Origin: Glandiceps talaboti
Lineage: Eukaryota > Hemichordata > Enteropneusta > Spengelidae
DNA: 64,000 bases
Direction of reading: 5' to 3'
NCBI RefSeq assembly: GCF_964340395.1
Contig: NC_135552.1
Span: 21,295,681 to 21,359,680, forward strand
Both the position numbers and the translations under genes were made by a program. This document shows, piece after piece, positions 1-13,700 of the stretch. Within the stretch, counting starts at the first letter, position 1; each line of letters begins with the position of its first letter. Below the pieces are notes generated by a model. The model searched no databases. It saw only the letters and a program-made list of their open reading frames with translations, and had not been told where the DNA came from.

Positions 1-1571
1 CATTCACTAGGGAGACATTTTGATGGAATTCACCGGTATCAGAGTTGAACATCGTGCAGATTCATCTCTCTCGGTGCTGTTGGTGTGATTTGGAGAGGTT
101 GAACTACCGCTATTCAGAAGGGCACTGCTTAAGTAATGATAGACTAGCGAGAAGTAAATTTGTTTCATATTGTTTGGGTATTATTTGCAGGAGTTCAAAC
201 AAGCCATAAATGTTGGTCTCTGTTTAATGTATGACTGAACAGCATGAAAAACGTGTTTCTCATTTTGGGTATTTTGTGTTAGCGCCATTATCTGGAATTC
301 AACTAATGTTGGTCAATGCTTGATACGTGACAGAATAGCAGGAAAATCTTGCTTCTCATTTTGGGTATTTTGTGTGGGTACCATTTTAAGGAACTGAATA
401 CATCATAATTTTCATCTCTGTTTAATGTATGACAGAACTGTGAACACTTCAAACTCGGCACTTATTGCATCATATTTTTTTTTTTATCAGGGGTCAAATG
501 CTACCGGTATGAGATAGTGGATGGTCACTATTATACTTATCAAAAAACTTTAAACTTCTATCTTGAAGTTTAAAGGTCACGAAACAAGGTCACTGTTATG
601 CCTAGAACTAGGTGTGTTACATGGAAAACAAAAACAAATGTTTTGCATTGATACTGTTTATTCAAGAGTCTTCAGAGGTAATTTTTTTAGTTTTATCCAT
701 AGTAAAATAGGTAAAAACCATAATTTCTTTTTTCTGGGTATGATTTTAAGAGGTCACACTTGGTGAGGCTGAGGTTACTGTTACACATCAGGGGAACAGT
801 AGGAAAAGTATCTAAAAGGTCAAACTGAAGGTCAACTCTACATCTTTTACCCATTAAGCAGCATGGACTAAAAGTGGATATGTTTCAAACGTGCCACAAG
901 TATTTGGGCTATCATTTCATCCTACCTGGTCTTAGGCCAGTGCTCCACCTTACATACACTAGCTGATACAATAACATGTGCAATTCTAGACTTTTGCCTT
1001 GTGATCAGTTCCACACTTCTGACCACAAGTGAACACAGAGTATAGTTATGAACCCCATCTTTTCATATGTTGAGTGATTCTGAGCAACCCAGTATTTATT
1101 TTAACCCCTTGGTAGCTGTAACTGTAAGACATTGTCATGCTGCACTGCAGTGACCTGGCCATTGATGGCAGAACACTATACTGTAACAGGCACTACTTTT
1201 TTATATACCTTTTGTTCTTATTTTTTACTTATTTCTGTTTTTGTACTCAAAAACATATATACATGTATCAACACCTACTGATCATACCAATTGCATATCC
1301 CCTTAATGTACTATTTGTTGACAAACAAATTAACAGCCTGGATTGTTTATTCATACTGTTTACACAAGGACATCAAGCCAGTGTACACTGTACTATCAAC
1401 AACTAGAGGGATTCAGAGAATAAAAAGCTTGTAAGTGTTTGAACTAAAGATTTTGTGTATTTTTCAATGGCTAGAGATAACAAAGGTGTGGTACATATAA
1501 GTTACAGCTATCAGTGATTTAATACTGGTTAAAACTAAAACACTTCAAGGACATTTTGTGGCAAATCTTAC
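1..1571. other. Integrin intron 18 (partial)
   Basis: Non-coding by all I can see. It holds a three-copy tandem repeat (173-455) and a cluster of AGGTCA half-sites (574-834). I looked on the minus strand for the next integrin exon and did not find one. Confidence 0.7.
173..455. repeat. Diverged tandem repeat, about 93 bp, three copies
   Basis: The phrase TTTGGGTATTTTGTGT recurs at 263 and 359, with a related TTTGGGTATTATTTGC at 173. Each copy is followed by an AATGTTGGTC-like or CATCTCTG-like stretch and by TGAYAGAAYAG. Spacings are about 90 and 97 bp. Confidence 0.7.
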
Positions 1572-1706
1572 CTGTTTTTTTATTGTACTGGGAATGTATT
1601 GGTTGAGTACAGGATGTAAATCAAGTGGTGGTACAATCTCGGTATTTGTCAATAGTTTGTAGGTGATATCAATGCCGATTGGTGAATACTTGTCCAAGAA
1701 ATCCTC
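1572..1706 (-). CDS. Integrin alpha exon 18: thigh domain, last exon in window
   Basis: Residues 559-603, 135 nt, phase 0 on both sides. It encodes EDFLDKYSPIGIDITYKLL then IVPPLDLHPVLNQYIPSTIK. It matches the family pattern (F-x-D-K-x-(S/T)-P-I-x-I) and the P-P-L-x-P-V-L string of alpha4/alpha9. The acceptor is ACATAG and the donor GTAAGA. The next exon, expected to hold the C-x-x-x-x-C-x-P-D-L motif, was not found in 1-1571 and is presumably outside the window. Confidence 0.93.
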
Positions 1707-4700
1707 CTATGTAACAAAATAAATACATATAAACTCAACTTTGCAATACATGAGATGAAGGCATTTTCATTCAAAGCCCTATACCATTCATTACTTATTC
1801 AATTGAAATACATTTCAGTTTTATCAGACCAACAAAATAACAATTTATCAAAAATTAATATTGTGTATTTTAAAGACTGGTGTTGGATAGGATTAGAATC
1901 TGGGTGATAAACACAATTGTCGGGCAGAACTATAGAAAAAGTTATTCTTGATTATCTTAAATGATCCTATCTACCTGTATAAAAGTAATCCTTATGGCTC
2001 TTTTCTTATACTAATGCAGAACATAAGGTTTAAACATTAGGTTTTATGTGGCTTCCTATACTAATTTGATTTGGTTTGGTTTTGCCACCCTTGGTCCAAG
2101 TATATATTGATTTCAAACGTTCGTGTTTCAGCGTTATATACATTTAAAACTAAAGCTGGAGTGAATATGACTTTAAAACTAAGACTGAATGAACAGTTGT
2201 TAGTGATATTTTCATTATGTTGAAAATTCATTATCAAAAGAAAATAGCTATACTGTGAACAATGCTGAAAAGTGCATGGAACCATCTCACTGACAGAGAA
2301 TGAATGGAATATACAAGGGTAGTAGTGTAGTAAGTTTGTTTTAAGTTTTACACAACTTATTTTGTATGCATGTTACGTAGAGTAAGCTCAGTTTGTATCC
2401 AAGTATGCCACTTGATCCTGATGGATACAAGACTTCATCACGCAATTACTTATAATTCTATAGTCGTATGATTTACTGATCTCTGTTGAGAAAATCGCCA
2501 ACCTGCACGTACTTCCTGAATTAGTAGCAAATCTATTGGAGTGTAAATAGTCAGGGAACAGAGGAGCAGCAATGCCACAATTCATAGCAAACTACGGTAG
2601 CTGTCTTCCAATGCATGTCTAACAATCTGTTTGTTTTCTTTTGCCAGTCGTCTGGCTTTGTTCAATTTCACAACAATGGTTTCTAAAGTGGTCTATTTTG
2701 GATAGGTATGTTTTTTCAGCTATCAGTAGGTATTCAAGGTTATGAACCAAATCCCTGATTAGTAGTTGAGTGATTCCTAGTGAAAGAGATAATGAGAAGA
2801 TATCTCTTGACAAACCCTTTAATCTTGCTGCAAATTAAGAAGTCTACAAATCTATGCTGTATACCTCACAAAATGAGCACCATAGTTCAGTCGTGCCCCC
2901 CCCCCCTCTACGTCAACACAGATTCAAGGATAAGCTATCAAAAAATGAAACTCAATAAAAGGCACTGCATGCCAAATTTCAATATAACCAAATTAAGCTA
3001 TTTTCCATGACTATTAATCGACTGCAACTTCAGTTTTTTGGGTACTTGATATTTGATTATACCTGTACTTGAAAATCTTTCCACCACATCATTTCATCAA
3101 ATATATAAACAAGTAGACATTATTTGATAACTGTGCAAGATTTACGATGTCATTTATGGTAGAAAGTGAACAACTGCACTAAATGTTTACAGCAATTATA
3201 GCAATATGATGGGTTCTTTGTGTCATACTGGTAGCAAATTTGTGACTGTACCTTTAATAAAACCATATTTCCACCTCTACACCAGTCCCTGGCTTCATTT
3301 GGACTCTGTAGGGTCCATTTTTCTGTTAATTCAGCAGTACCAGTGGACTGGAAAGACACTCTCTTCTGTAGTGGTATCAGTGTATCCAATACATAGGTCA
3401 GCTCTAGATCTGTCAAATAAAGATAACATAGTCCTTATACATCAGTTACAGTTCTTATAGTAATTACAGCATTTGTCACTGTTAAGGTGTTAAAACAGAG
3501 GTGGGGGAGGGGGTCTGACATTATAGTCACTTAGTCTCCTATAAACCAGTTACTCTGTTTACTGGCTTGGCTTGGCTTGATTTGGTTTGGTGAAGGGTTT
3601 AAAAACATGGGGTGGGGTCTCAGAGCTTCCTATATATCATACCACAATTTTAATATGGAAACATATCACTGAAACTTACAATATTTTGTAAACCAATGGA
3701 ATCAGTAGATTTATTTGTTGTTCGTTAGGTGCATGTAAGCCATAGTTTTATCTTCAAAGCGTACATTTCACTACACAATTCGAAACTTACAATATTTTGT
3801 AAACCAATGAAATCAATAGATATATTTGTTGTTCGTTAGGTGCATGTAAGCCATCTTCACGTCCACATTTCACTACACAATTTGAAACTGACAACGGATG
3901 AACTGAATAGTCTAATTTGTTGGACTACAGGCACTCCTAGATCAAGAAGGGTGACATGGGAGTGAGTTAAGTTACTAAGGGGACGCATATTTCAGTCTAT
4001 TAAACTCCACAGAGAACTACAATTTATATTTGAATGTCTGACTTGGAATGTTTCCACCGTAGATTTATGGTATTCTGTGATATATAAATTACTTTTGTTT
4101 AACCCATGACACAGTATCAAATCTCATGAAGGGATTTATCTTTTAAAACCTGTCACTGTTCACACTAATCCCAGTATACTTTTTTTACCATAACATATAC
4201 TATTTTTCTTAAATGTGAATAAATGAAATCCAATATATAGACTGAAAACCAATCTGATTAAAATGTGGTGGTGGTGAAGATGGCTTGGTTTCTCTATTTA
4301 CCTCTATTTCCTCCGTTTATTGTCATTGTTTTCAATTTTGTTGTTCTGGGAATGAGCACTGCTACACTCCACTGAACAGCAAACTCGAAAACAGACAACT
4401 ATAAATGAAGGAAGTACGGGTAAATACAGAAATCGAGCTGTATTCAATTTCCCCACATCAGATGTTAATCAGATCTACTGGAAACTGGATCACTGAAAAT
4501 TCTCTTGTACTTCAACAATCATTACAAGAAAATTGTGTTGGTTAAACATTGTTTATCATATAATAACTGTTTTTGCATTTTCGCTAATGTTCGAGAATGG
4601 TCACCGTAGTAAAACAGAGCGGGAGCAATCAGATAAAACAGCTATTAAATTTCTCATATGTTAGAAAATAATTTTGTTTCAGACCCCCAGCAAAGATTCA

Positions 4701-7700
4701 TCGTTGTGTACACTCCTGTGATCACTCATCCAGCTTATGCTTTACAGGAGCAACAACAACAACAAAGACTTGATCAGTCAAACATTGAGTGAGAGCTCTT
4801 AAATATACTGCATTCCTCATCCATTGTCTGTGTCAGTAGGGAAAATAACAGTTCACTGGCCCTAAAATATATAAACTTTACATCTGACGGCAATAAATAA
4901 AAGAACCGTTCTTTTCATCCACACTTGTGAAATATAGTCAATCACAGACACCAGGGACACAGCACCAGACACAACACCGTCATATTTTACTTTGTCAAAG
5001 TACCTTGGTTGCAGATATAACATACACAGCAGATTTTGATAAGCCAATATTTCCTCTCTAGGTAATACAACAACTATAATAGTGCTGATAAAAACTTTCA
5101 CCTTAGGCAACTACTGGTAATTTAGAATGAACACAGATGGCACTGAGTGCTAATACCTTCCCTGTGAATTAGCAATGTTGTTTTTTTGTACCTTTTAGCT
5201 GTGTAAATTTTTCCAGGGGGTAATTTTTACAGGCTTTTGAGTGATTTATGGTAGCGCTGTCTGGATGGATATGAAAGTTATTAACTGTCATATCGCACAC
5301 TTTGGTTTGAGTTATTGGCATGGGTCTATCTGTTTTATCAAGCGGTATGTATGTACGAAGTCTCCAAGATCAAACTATCACAAGTATTCCATATATTGAC
5401 ATACTTTGACTTCTTGCTATAGAACACACTAGGATAGGTGTTTTTTTTTATAGTTCTCTGTCGGCTTGATTATAAGCTGCAACATTTGTGACTAAAATCC
5501 TTTTTCTTTGCCGTACATTAAATTCACTTAGTGTTGATGTTCTAGTTCTTCAAAGTTCTGTAAAGCTTTTATTTTTCCTAAATTTGGAGTACTACTACTA
5601 TTGAGTCTGGCATACTGTTGTTACAAAAGACATCACTTTAAAATAGGATTAAAATCTATTAAAGTATGAAAAACAGTCGTTTGGCAGAGCTATAGAAACA
5701 AGTTGGTCCTGAAATAATCATTGAATCTGGGCATGTAATCCTGATTATGAAAACACTAATGTGAAGACCCGGAATTAAAACATAGCCATTTATATTGTTT
5801 GCAAATATGTGTCTTCAATTAAAGTTTCCAGGTTTAATACATTGAACAAAACATATTATTTGGTGGATTTTATTTTCTGTGAGAAATAAACAAAAAATTC
5901 AACTTTGACGAATAAGCCTTTCCAAAATTTGCCATGGTGGCGCTCTACTTCCTGCCTGTGTGTGTACCTTGGGGGTATACATGGTATACATGTAGGCTAC
6001 TTGATTCAGGTTTACAGTACATACACATGTAATGTATCCATGATTATACAATGTGAAAACCATTAGGAAAGGTCCAAAATATGAAAGTTCCCAGACTACT
6101 TTTGAAATTGTAGCGTGTATTGTAGTAAGAAAATTCTTTGTTTTTCCCCCCTGTAAAAGCACATTAGACAAGTCTACCCACAAAATGTAGTACTTCCTGT
6201 ACTGGTTTCAGAGATTTCCTCTGTTTATAGATTTCCAAATGCTTTCAAATTACCTCTTCCTACACATTAGATATGGTTCAGTCTCTTAAGTGTAATTAAA
6301 ACTATGTAAAACTAAATTACCCTTTGTCTCCAAACAATACGCCAGTCAGTTTCACATTTAGTGGCTGCTCAGATCACTAAAATTCTTTTAGTTGTCTGAG
6401 GTGGCTGTCACTTTATATGACAAATTGATAGTTTCCATAGAAACAAAAGACAAAAACTGACCACAGGATTGAGAGCAAAGAATCGCAACCTGAAATGTGT
6501 TGGGTTTTTTTGTTTCTGGTGATCTGATATTATCAAGAAAACGTTCATTAGTGGTTGGCAGACCATTTCCTGAATGATAAATGAGTTAAAAACATAGCAA
6601 TGACTCTGATGATACAAATCTGAAAACTTAGCTGGCTTTAAGCTTTACTCTGTGCAAATGATTGATGGCACAGGAAAAGGGGGTAAAAACCACTATTTTG
6701 TCATGAGGTCAATCCATGATGTGAAAGTCTCAGTAAACTTGTGAAAAGCACAAGAGGTCTGCTTTAGTGTAACCCAAGGGGATTAACTTTTAATGATGGA
6801 AACCAAAGCAATTCATTATGTTTTCATGCTTTCTCACTGTCTTGAATTTATAGTAGCTATTTGCTGTGGCAAAGAATGGTGAAACTATCAGAGTATGATT
6901 TGATATTCTTCATACCCAAATTTGTAGAGATTGATGCAATAAAGTGGAAAACTTTTAATTTTGCATTCTTCCCTAAATGCTACAAATTTGTAAAGCTTTT
7001 GTTGATAATGCACAAGAGAAATTATATAAAACATTATTTGCTAGTATTACGATATCCCAGCCTTAGATGGACAAAGAACACGGTAAAGTCAAGAGGAGCC
7101 TTTTCTTAATATGTGTGCTGTGTTTAATACACTGCTTTACCAACACAGGTGAATATTCATTTGAAGATTTCTGCTTTGTCTTGGTCTTTTGGTACAATAT
7201 GAAAGTTTCAGACACAAAAAACCCAAGACATCTTCTAAAACATTATGAAAAATAAAATAACATGGTAACTCTAACGCCTAACATGTGCAAAGTAGTGATG
7301 ACAATATTCACAATGTGAAGGGTTACTGTGTAATATATATAACATTTTTCGCAAAGACTATCTAAGTAACCCTGAGGTTAGATTTCATTCCCTGAATGTA
7401 CAAAAAAAAGTAATGTCAGAATCCAAACATTGACAATAGCAGTATGTACAAGACTGACCTGAAAATGAACCTTTGTAACTCTATAAATGCGTGGGTGGTA
7501 GAAATTCTGATTTTCCTTACATTGTATACTGCTCTCTATCTAGTAGTTGTAACAGATGCTGCCTAACACCTTAGACGTTTGCCAAGTCATGCAGTGTATT
7601 TATGAATAAATACATTTTTTTTCATAGATATGTATCTACGAGTTAAAGTGCTCTTTACAGTGGTAGTAGTAGAAGTAGTAGAATATGATTGATGGCCAGG

Positions 7701-10700
7701 TTTTTAGTAATCCTAACATAAACAATGAAAACTGACTTGACTGTTTGAATGACAGTGATATATTTTCATTCATATATAAGTTTCATCCTTCACTGTCAAG
7801 CAGTTTGACCCATTACCATTACCAGGGCCAAGGATGGCAGGTGTTATGAGAGAAAAACACTGTGACACAATGATTACATTGTCCTCAAAGTTTTTCTTTC
7901 TGGTCTTTTGGTTTGTGCGATAACAATCAGTGTTAGAGTGAAGTGAACTGCAAACTGAACTCAGTAATATCAATTAAACACCTCAATGAAGTGTGAATAA
8001 TCATAAAATATCAAAATGATCTTAATTTTCTTATGAAGTGCCTTGCATGGTGGTAGAAAATACGTGGTAAAAACCATGACTGCCACCCTTTGCAAAGTAA
8101 ATGACCTCTCTTGAGTACAATTTACTACATGTTTTATTTTCCACTCCCAAATTTATTTTTGACTTGAGTATTGGAGTACGTCACCTTCAAAGTTTGATTT
8201 TGATCAGGATTGAAATAAAGGTGTGGACAAGAGTTGTCTGGTAGAGCTATAGAAAAACCTTGGTTCAGAACAAAAGAATAATCCTACGTAATCTTTATTG
8301 CTCCACTGATAAGATAAACACTAATGCAAGAACCTGGGATAGCACACTGGCCTTTACAATGAAATCTAGTGAAAATAACCAACATTCCACATTCTATGCC
8401 TACATCAATATGACAGCTAAGTCAGTGTTTGTAAACCACAGGCCTCTTTCTGGCACCGTCCAAAACATACCAACTACACTAAGAAGAACTAAAATCTCAT
8501 TTTCTACTCAAACAAAATGATCTCAACATTATCAAAATGTTTAAGGAATACTCACCAATACTTGCTGGTACATTGACACCAGTATACCTAAGACATGTGG
8601 TCAGGGCAAAGCTGAAATAAAATTTGAAAAAAACACAAAAAATTGAAATTTAACATAATGGAAACTGTTTGATAAAACAGACTGTCATTTACATATACAA
8701 ATATAAGTCAGAGATATACATTATGGTTGACAGTCAGATTTTATTTAAAATTAGAAATTCACAGCTCAAAAAATTGGAACACTTTGATTTTCATAAAGAA
8801 GAGGTCTTTGATTTTCATTTTATTTAAATAATAATATTTGAACCCTTTTCCACTATGGCTGATCCATGCTAATAACATGATTTTGACAGTCGGTTCAAAT
8901 ATCACATAAAATGCATGAAAATGACAGATATGCACTTTAGAAGAGAAATAAAATTTTCATACTCATAACAAGCTTGAAATACAATTTTTTCTCAATTTAT
9001 AATTTAATTTTCTAACATCAAAGTTTGATCTTTCTGTCAACTAGTAGGGTAATTTCTGCATCTATATAAGATCTAACGTTGTTGCGTACCATTATTCCCA
9101 GTTAGCTAGTATAGGTATACTTTTATCCATTACAATGATTGATGGCAAAGTGGCCTCTAGGGTATGTCATACTTTATGATGCTTTATATTGTAATAGCCC
9201 CCTCTATACCTAAAAGATGGTACCAGTAATATGGCCTAATTATCTACAGACTACCAACAAACTGTGAACTGGAATATGGCCTAATTATCAACCAACTACC
9301 AATGAACTATCTCCCTAGCCTAATATTTTGTGTACATAACAACAAAATCTTTTCTCTTACTTCAGGCAGTGGGGTCTTATACATTTAAAAGAAGATGTGC
9401 GTTATTACTTCCTTTTACAGTTATACTCTGGTATTCCACACTCACTCATTCACTCACTCACTCACCATGCTACTGGTGTGTCATCAGATCCCCTGGCGCA
9501 TGTCCTACTTTCTAGATCAATTAATTCTGGGTTGACGTTCACATCTGCTTCTATGTTGATAACTGGTCTTGACCTAGAATGTATAAAGACAGACAGACAG
9601 ACAGGATAATTTGAGGTGATGGATTTACACAACCAGGCAGAATTACAATGTGACAAATTAATTCACATCAGACAGATAGGACAATGTCAGATGATACATT
9701 ATTACATGACCTCAGCCAAGTTAAACTCCTGTATTAGAAGTGACCTAATTACAGAAAGAAAACATCAGTTCTATATTCATATCAACCATACAAAGATTTT
9801 GTAATATGTGGTAAATATCAATGAATATTCCTGGGAATTTGTTCTATTTCCCAAAGTTTTTCACCACATACAACTACTAGCAAAGCCCCTTTGCCCTGGA
9901 TAATTGACTGACATAATCTTTGGGTGGACAGCTCACCCCATGTCACTATTAGCAATTAATATTCAAACTACTTGTAACTCAAAAGTTCTTTAAAATGACA
10001 GCCACAGGGAGACAAACAAACAAACATACAGATAAATAATTAACACCTGCCTTTCCAACTTTTGCAACTCAATAAAATATCAAGAATAATTTGTGTTTAT
10101 AGAAATGTGTCATCAGTTTGTTTATAAATCTTACAGTCTTCTGAAATCTGACCCAAGTGACACATGTGCTGCAAGGTCTATACAAGAAGGTATAAAAGTT
10201 ATCTCTATTTTGTGGGTTCCAGTACAAAATCTAACAGCATAATTATACACTGAAAAGCATCTATTCTGATCATACACAAGTATTCAAATGTACGAGATTC
10301 GATAAAACACTCTTTCCCTTCTCCTGAGTTCAAGAAACGAAATGTCAAAAATTGATCTCTTCACTCCAACTGAACATATATCTCTACAGCATTACAATTA
10401 AGGTTCATGTTTATATCAAAGAACATACAATGATGAATGAAGCATGGAAGACAGGTGGAATTGAGGAGAGGTCGTGACCTTTTATGGGAGGTCATGACCT
10501 GAAATTCTAAACTAAATCTTCATCAAAAGGTTACTGATTGAAGCAGTAATTAATGATAATGGCTACTTATTACACGAAGCCAATAGCTTCTGTAATATGA
10601 TATAACGGTGAAGGCAGCAGCTGGGTTTCCATACCAGAAATAGTCAGTTCTGATATATCTTTATTCACTTTTAGTACATCATATTCCAAAGACAACAACC

Positions 10701-13700
10701 ACTTTTTATTTAATTTTTTTAAATACATTTTTGACAAACATACTAAAAACCCTATATTGCTTCTTGTATTTCAAAATGGATCAGTAAGCTTTAGTATGTC
10801 AAAATTTGGAAGAACTTTGATTTTCTGGGAAATTTGTCCATGAGGCACAACATTCTACCTTAAGTTGCCTTAGCTTCAACTGGAACATCTTTTGACACTG
10901 TTTTGTTAGATTTAATGACTTACTTGCAATATTTTTAACATGAGATTATTGAATCTACTGTTAGCAGACATATTTTTATAGCTGTACATATAGTATGGTG
11001 CAATACATTGTATATCCAATCAAATATATTTTAGGGTCCGCACCCAAAAATCAGCGCCCCAGTTAATCACAACCTCAACTACACTACTTATAGATAAAAT
11101 AGACCTGTTATTGACATGTACAATGTCTAATTATTGGTATTTTAACAATTTTCAGTCAATGTATATCTGGTTGTCTGATCGATAAATAATAGACAAGTTA
11201 CAGCTAATACAGGTTTAACTCTAGAATGTACAACCAAAAATGAGCCATCCATACATTGGTTTCTACTTAGCATGTCTTTAATATTCCATAGAGGTAACAT
11301 ATTGCTATCTTTATGACTCATTGAGTTGGTCTTCCCTTCCCTTATGTTTTACAAAGCTGATCTATAAACCAGGTGAAAACTTACAGGGTCATGCATGAAA
11401 TATTCATCATTACCGCTTCACACAACTTGTCAGTAATGATAACAGCTGAGTTGATAGTCTGACTTGTACAGGTCTTGGCCCTAAAGTCTGCTGCTGTGTA
11501 AGGAGATACTGTACAGTATCGATTGGAATATCATTACTAATATCACTGGCAGATCTGCACTGTTGAACTCTGATACCTTGTTATTAATCTTAATGTGTCG
11601 ACTTGTCTTCAATTTCACATTTCAGGTTTACATTGCAACCTAGCACTGTGCTACTAGTAATTATATGTTTATAATAATTAATTCAAATCTGCCATTACTG
11701 TAGAGACTTTCATTCACACTATAAGATCAAGTAAATTCATAACAAAATTGTATTTTTATGGGCAGAGTTTACATTCAATCAAAATACACCTGCCACTACT
11801 GTTGTACATTAACTAAAATCTAGCAATAAAGGGACGACTTTCATCCAAACTATTCACAAGGCCCTGGAATATGTATAGCACAATGATCTGACAGTATACA
11901 GTGTTTTTATTTGCTGATATCAGGCCAGGGTATGGGTATGAGCATGGACAACACACACTTGATCAACTAAATCCTCCAAGACTCAACATATAGCTAAGTT
12001 TTTTTTATAGAGGACAGTTGCAAAGAATGAATGTTCACTAAAGTCTGGTGGGGTTTTTGAATCTTGGAAAACACTGAAGGGCGAAATCTTATAAAATTTC
12101 TTACTTTCTTGTACATTACCAATAGTGGACTATTGGAAACACATGAAGATTTTTCCTGAAAAATCAAAGTAACTTTCACATGGAATTGTCTATACTGATG
12201 TACAATTTTACAGGTAAATGCAGATGATCTAATTATCTGAATTTCCTGTACTGTGTGTTAGCTGATCCTGATATCAAATTACAAGAGGGAAGTGCCTAGA
12301 TTTACCAAATTGCCTGCTGGCACCACACGTATAAGTAGCTAAAATCTCAGGTGGAATTCCTGGCACACAGAATGACAGCGAGGCAAGATAAACTGTCACT
12401 TGATACTAATTGAAGAGGATTCACTTCCCTCACAACAACAAACTTAAAGAAACATGGACTCTTTGTAATTAGTTCCTAATACATTGTTGATTGTTATGAA
12501 CACTTACCAACAGTTATGCCAGTAATATCAACACCATTGATTTTCTTTTTCATATCAGCCAGAATGCAGTGCATTCATTAGCATATGCAAGTGAGGAATT
12601 TAATTTGCGGAAAAAAAGAAAGGGTGCATACACTGATCACGCTACACAGTCTCAAATTGCCCAATGCTAATTGGCAGTCATCAATGATAAATCATTCTCT
12701 TTAATTTACACATCATTTCTCACACACTGACATGAGTATGCACTCCCTCCATTTATTATCTAATTATCATGTTTTCACACAGATGAACACACATCATTAA
12801 TTATTCTTTTGTTTACAGTATTATGATATATTTCAGAAAACATGGTTTTCAGTTTTTACTTCTCCAGGCTTTCATATCTCTGGGGTATTCCCAGGTCCTA
12901 CATAGGGTAGAATAATTATTCACATGAACACAGTTGACGCTTACCAGCGAACGATATTCACACATAGTTGTATGGTTTAAAAAAGGCACTGCTGTTACTG
13001 ACAGCTCCATTTTATGATGACTTTACACGATATACATTTTTTTTTCGCATTTGTCTATTTCTAGTCTGTCTGGTTATTTTTTCATTTTTTTATGACAATA
13101 TTTTTTTCTTCTTTGTCTATTTCTAGGTTGTCTTGTTTGTTTTTTTTCATTTTATAATGATAATATTATTTTTTTTCTTGTTTGTCTATTATTTCTAATT
13201 TGTTTAAATTTTGGGGGAAATTTTTCTTTTGTTTTAGATTTGGATCACAGACCATATACAAAATGGCAACATTATTGATTGACTCAGAAGTATAAAATAC
13301 ATGTAAGGTTAACATTGCATGAAATCTATAATTGGGCCTTTGATTTACGAGTGTATAGGAAACAGAAAAGTAGTCTTTCTTCTCTTGATTTACACCTCAA
13401 TTTTCATCAATAATGTTTGACAATAGAAACATTGGTACACCAGAGAGCTTTTTATACAACGTAGCAAACCTCACAAATGTCTGACAAGCAATTTCCCTTT
13501 CAGCTAAGCAAGCTCCTTAAGACGTTCAATTTGCTAGCGATCATTATTGTCAACACAATCACGTCAATTCAATTTTCTTTTCATCATCATCGCTATAAAA
13601 GTTGAATTTGTTTTGGGATTGCTGTTCAATTGCTAATATGAACTGCACTGATTTGTCATAAATCACAGCATGTACAAAGCCTAGTACGGTCGGTCCCTGG

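Larger units (their letters stand above)
3410..8555. other. Integrin intron 16
   Basis: A 5.1 kb intron without a recognisable gene. It holds a two-copy tandem repeat (3671-3883) and dispersed repeat A copies 2 and 3. I see no coding signal elsewhere in it. Confidence 0.7.

Noticed and set aside
1-170. Possible integrin exon 19
   Set aside because: The minus-strand translation lacks the expected Cys-rich and CxPDL pattern and has no fitting splice sites.
9588-9603. CRISPR-like or spacer array
   Set aside because: Only a short AGAC microsatellite; no array of equal repeats with unique spacers anywhere in the window.
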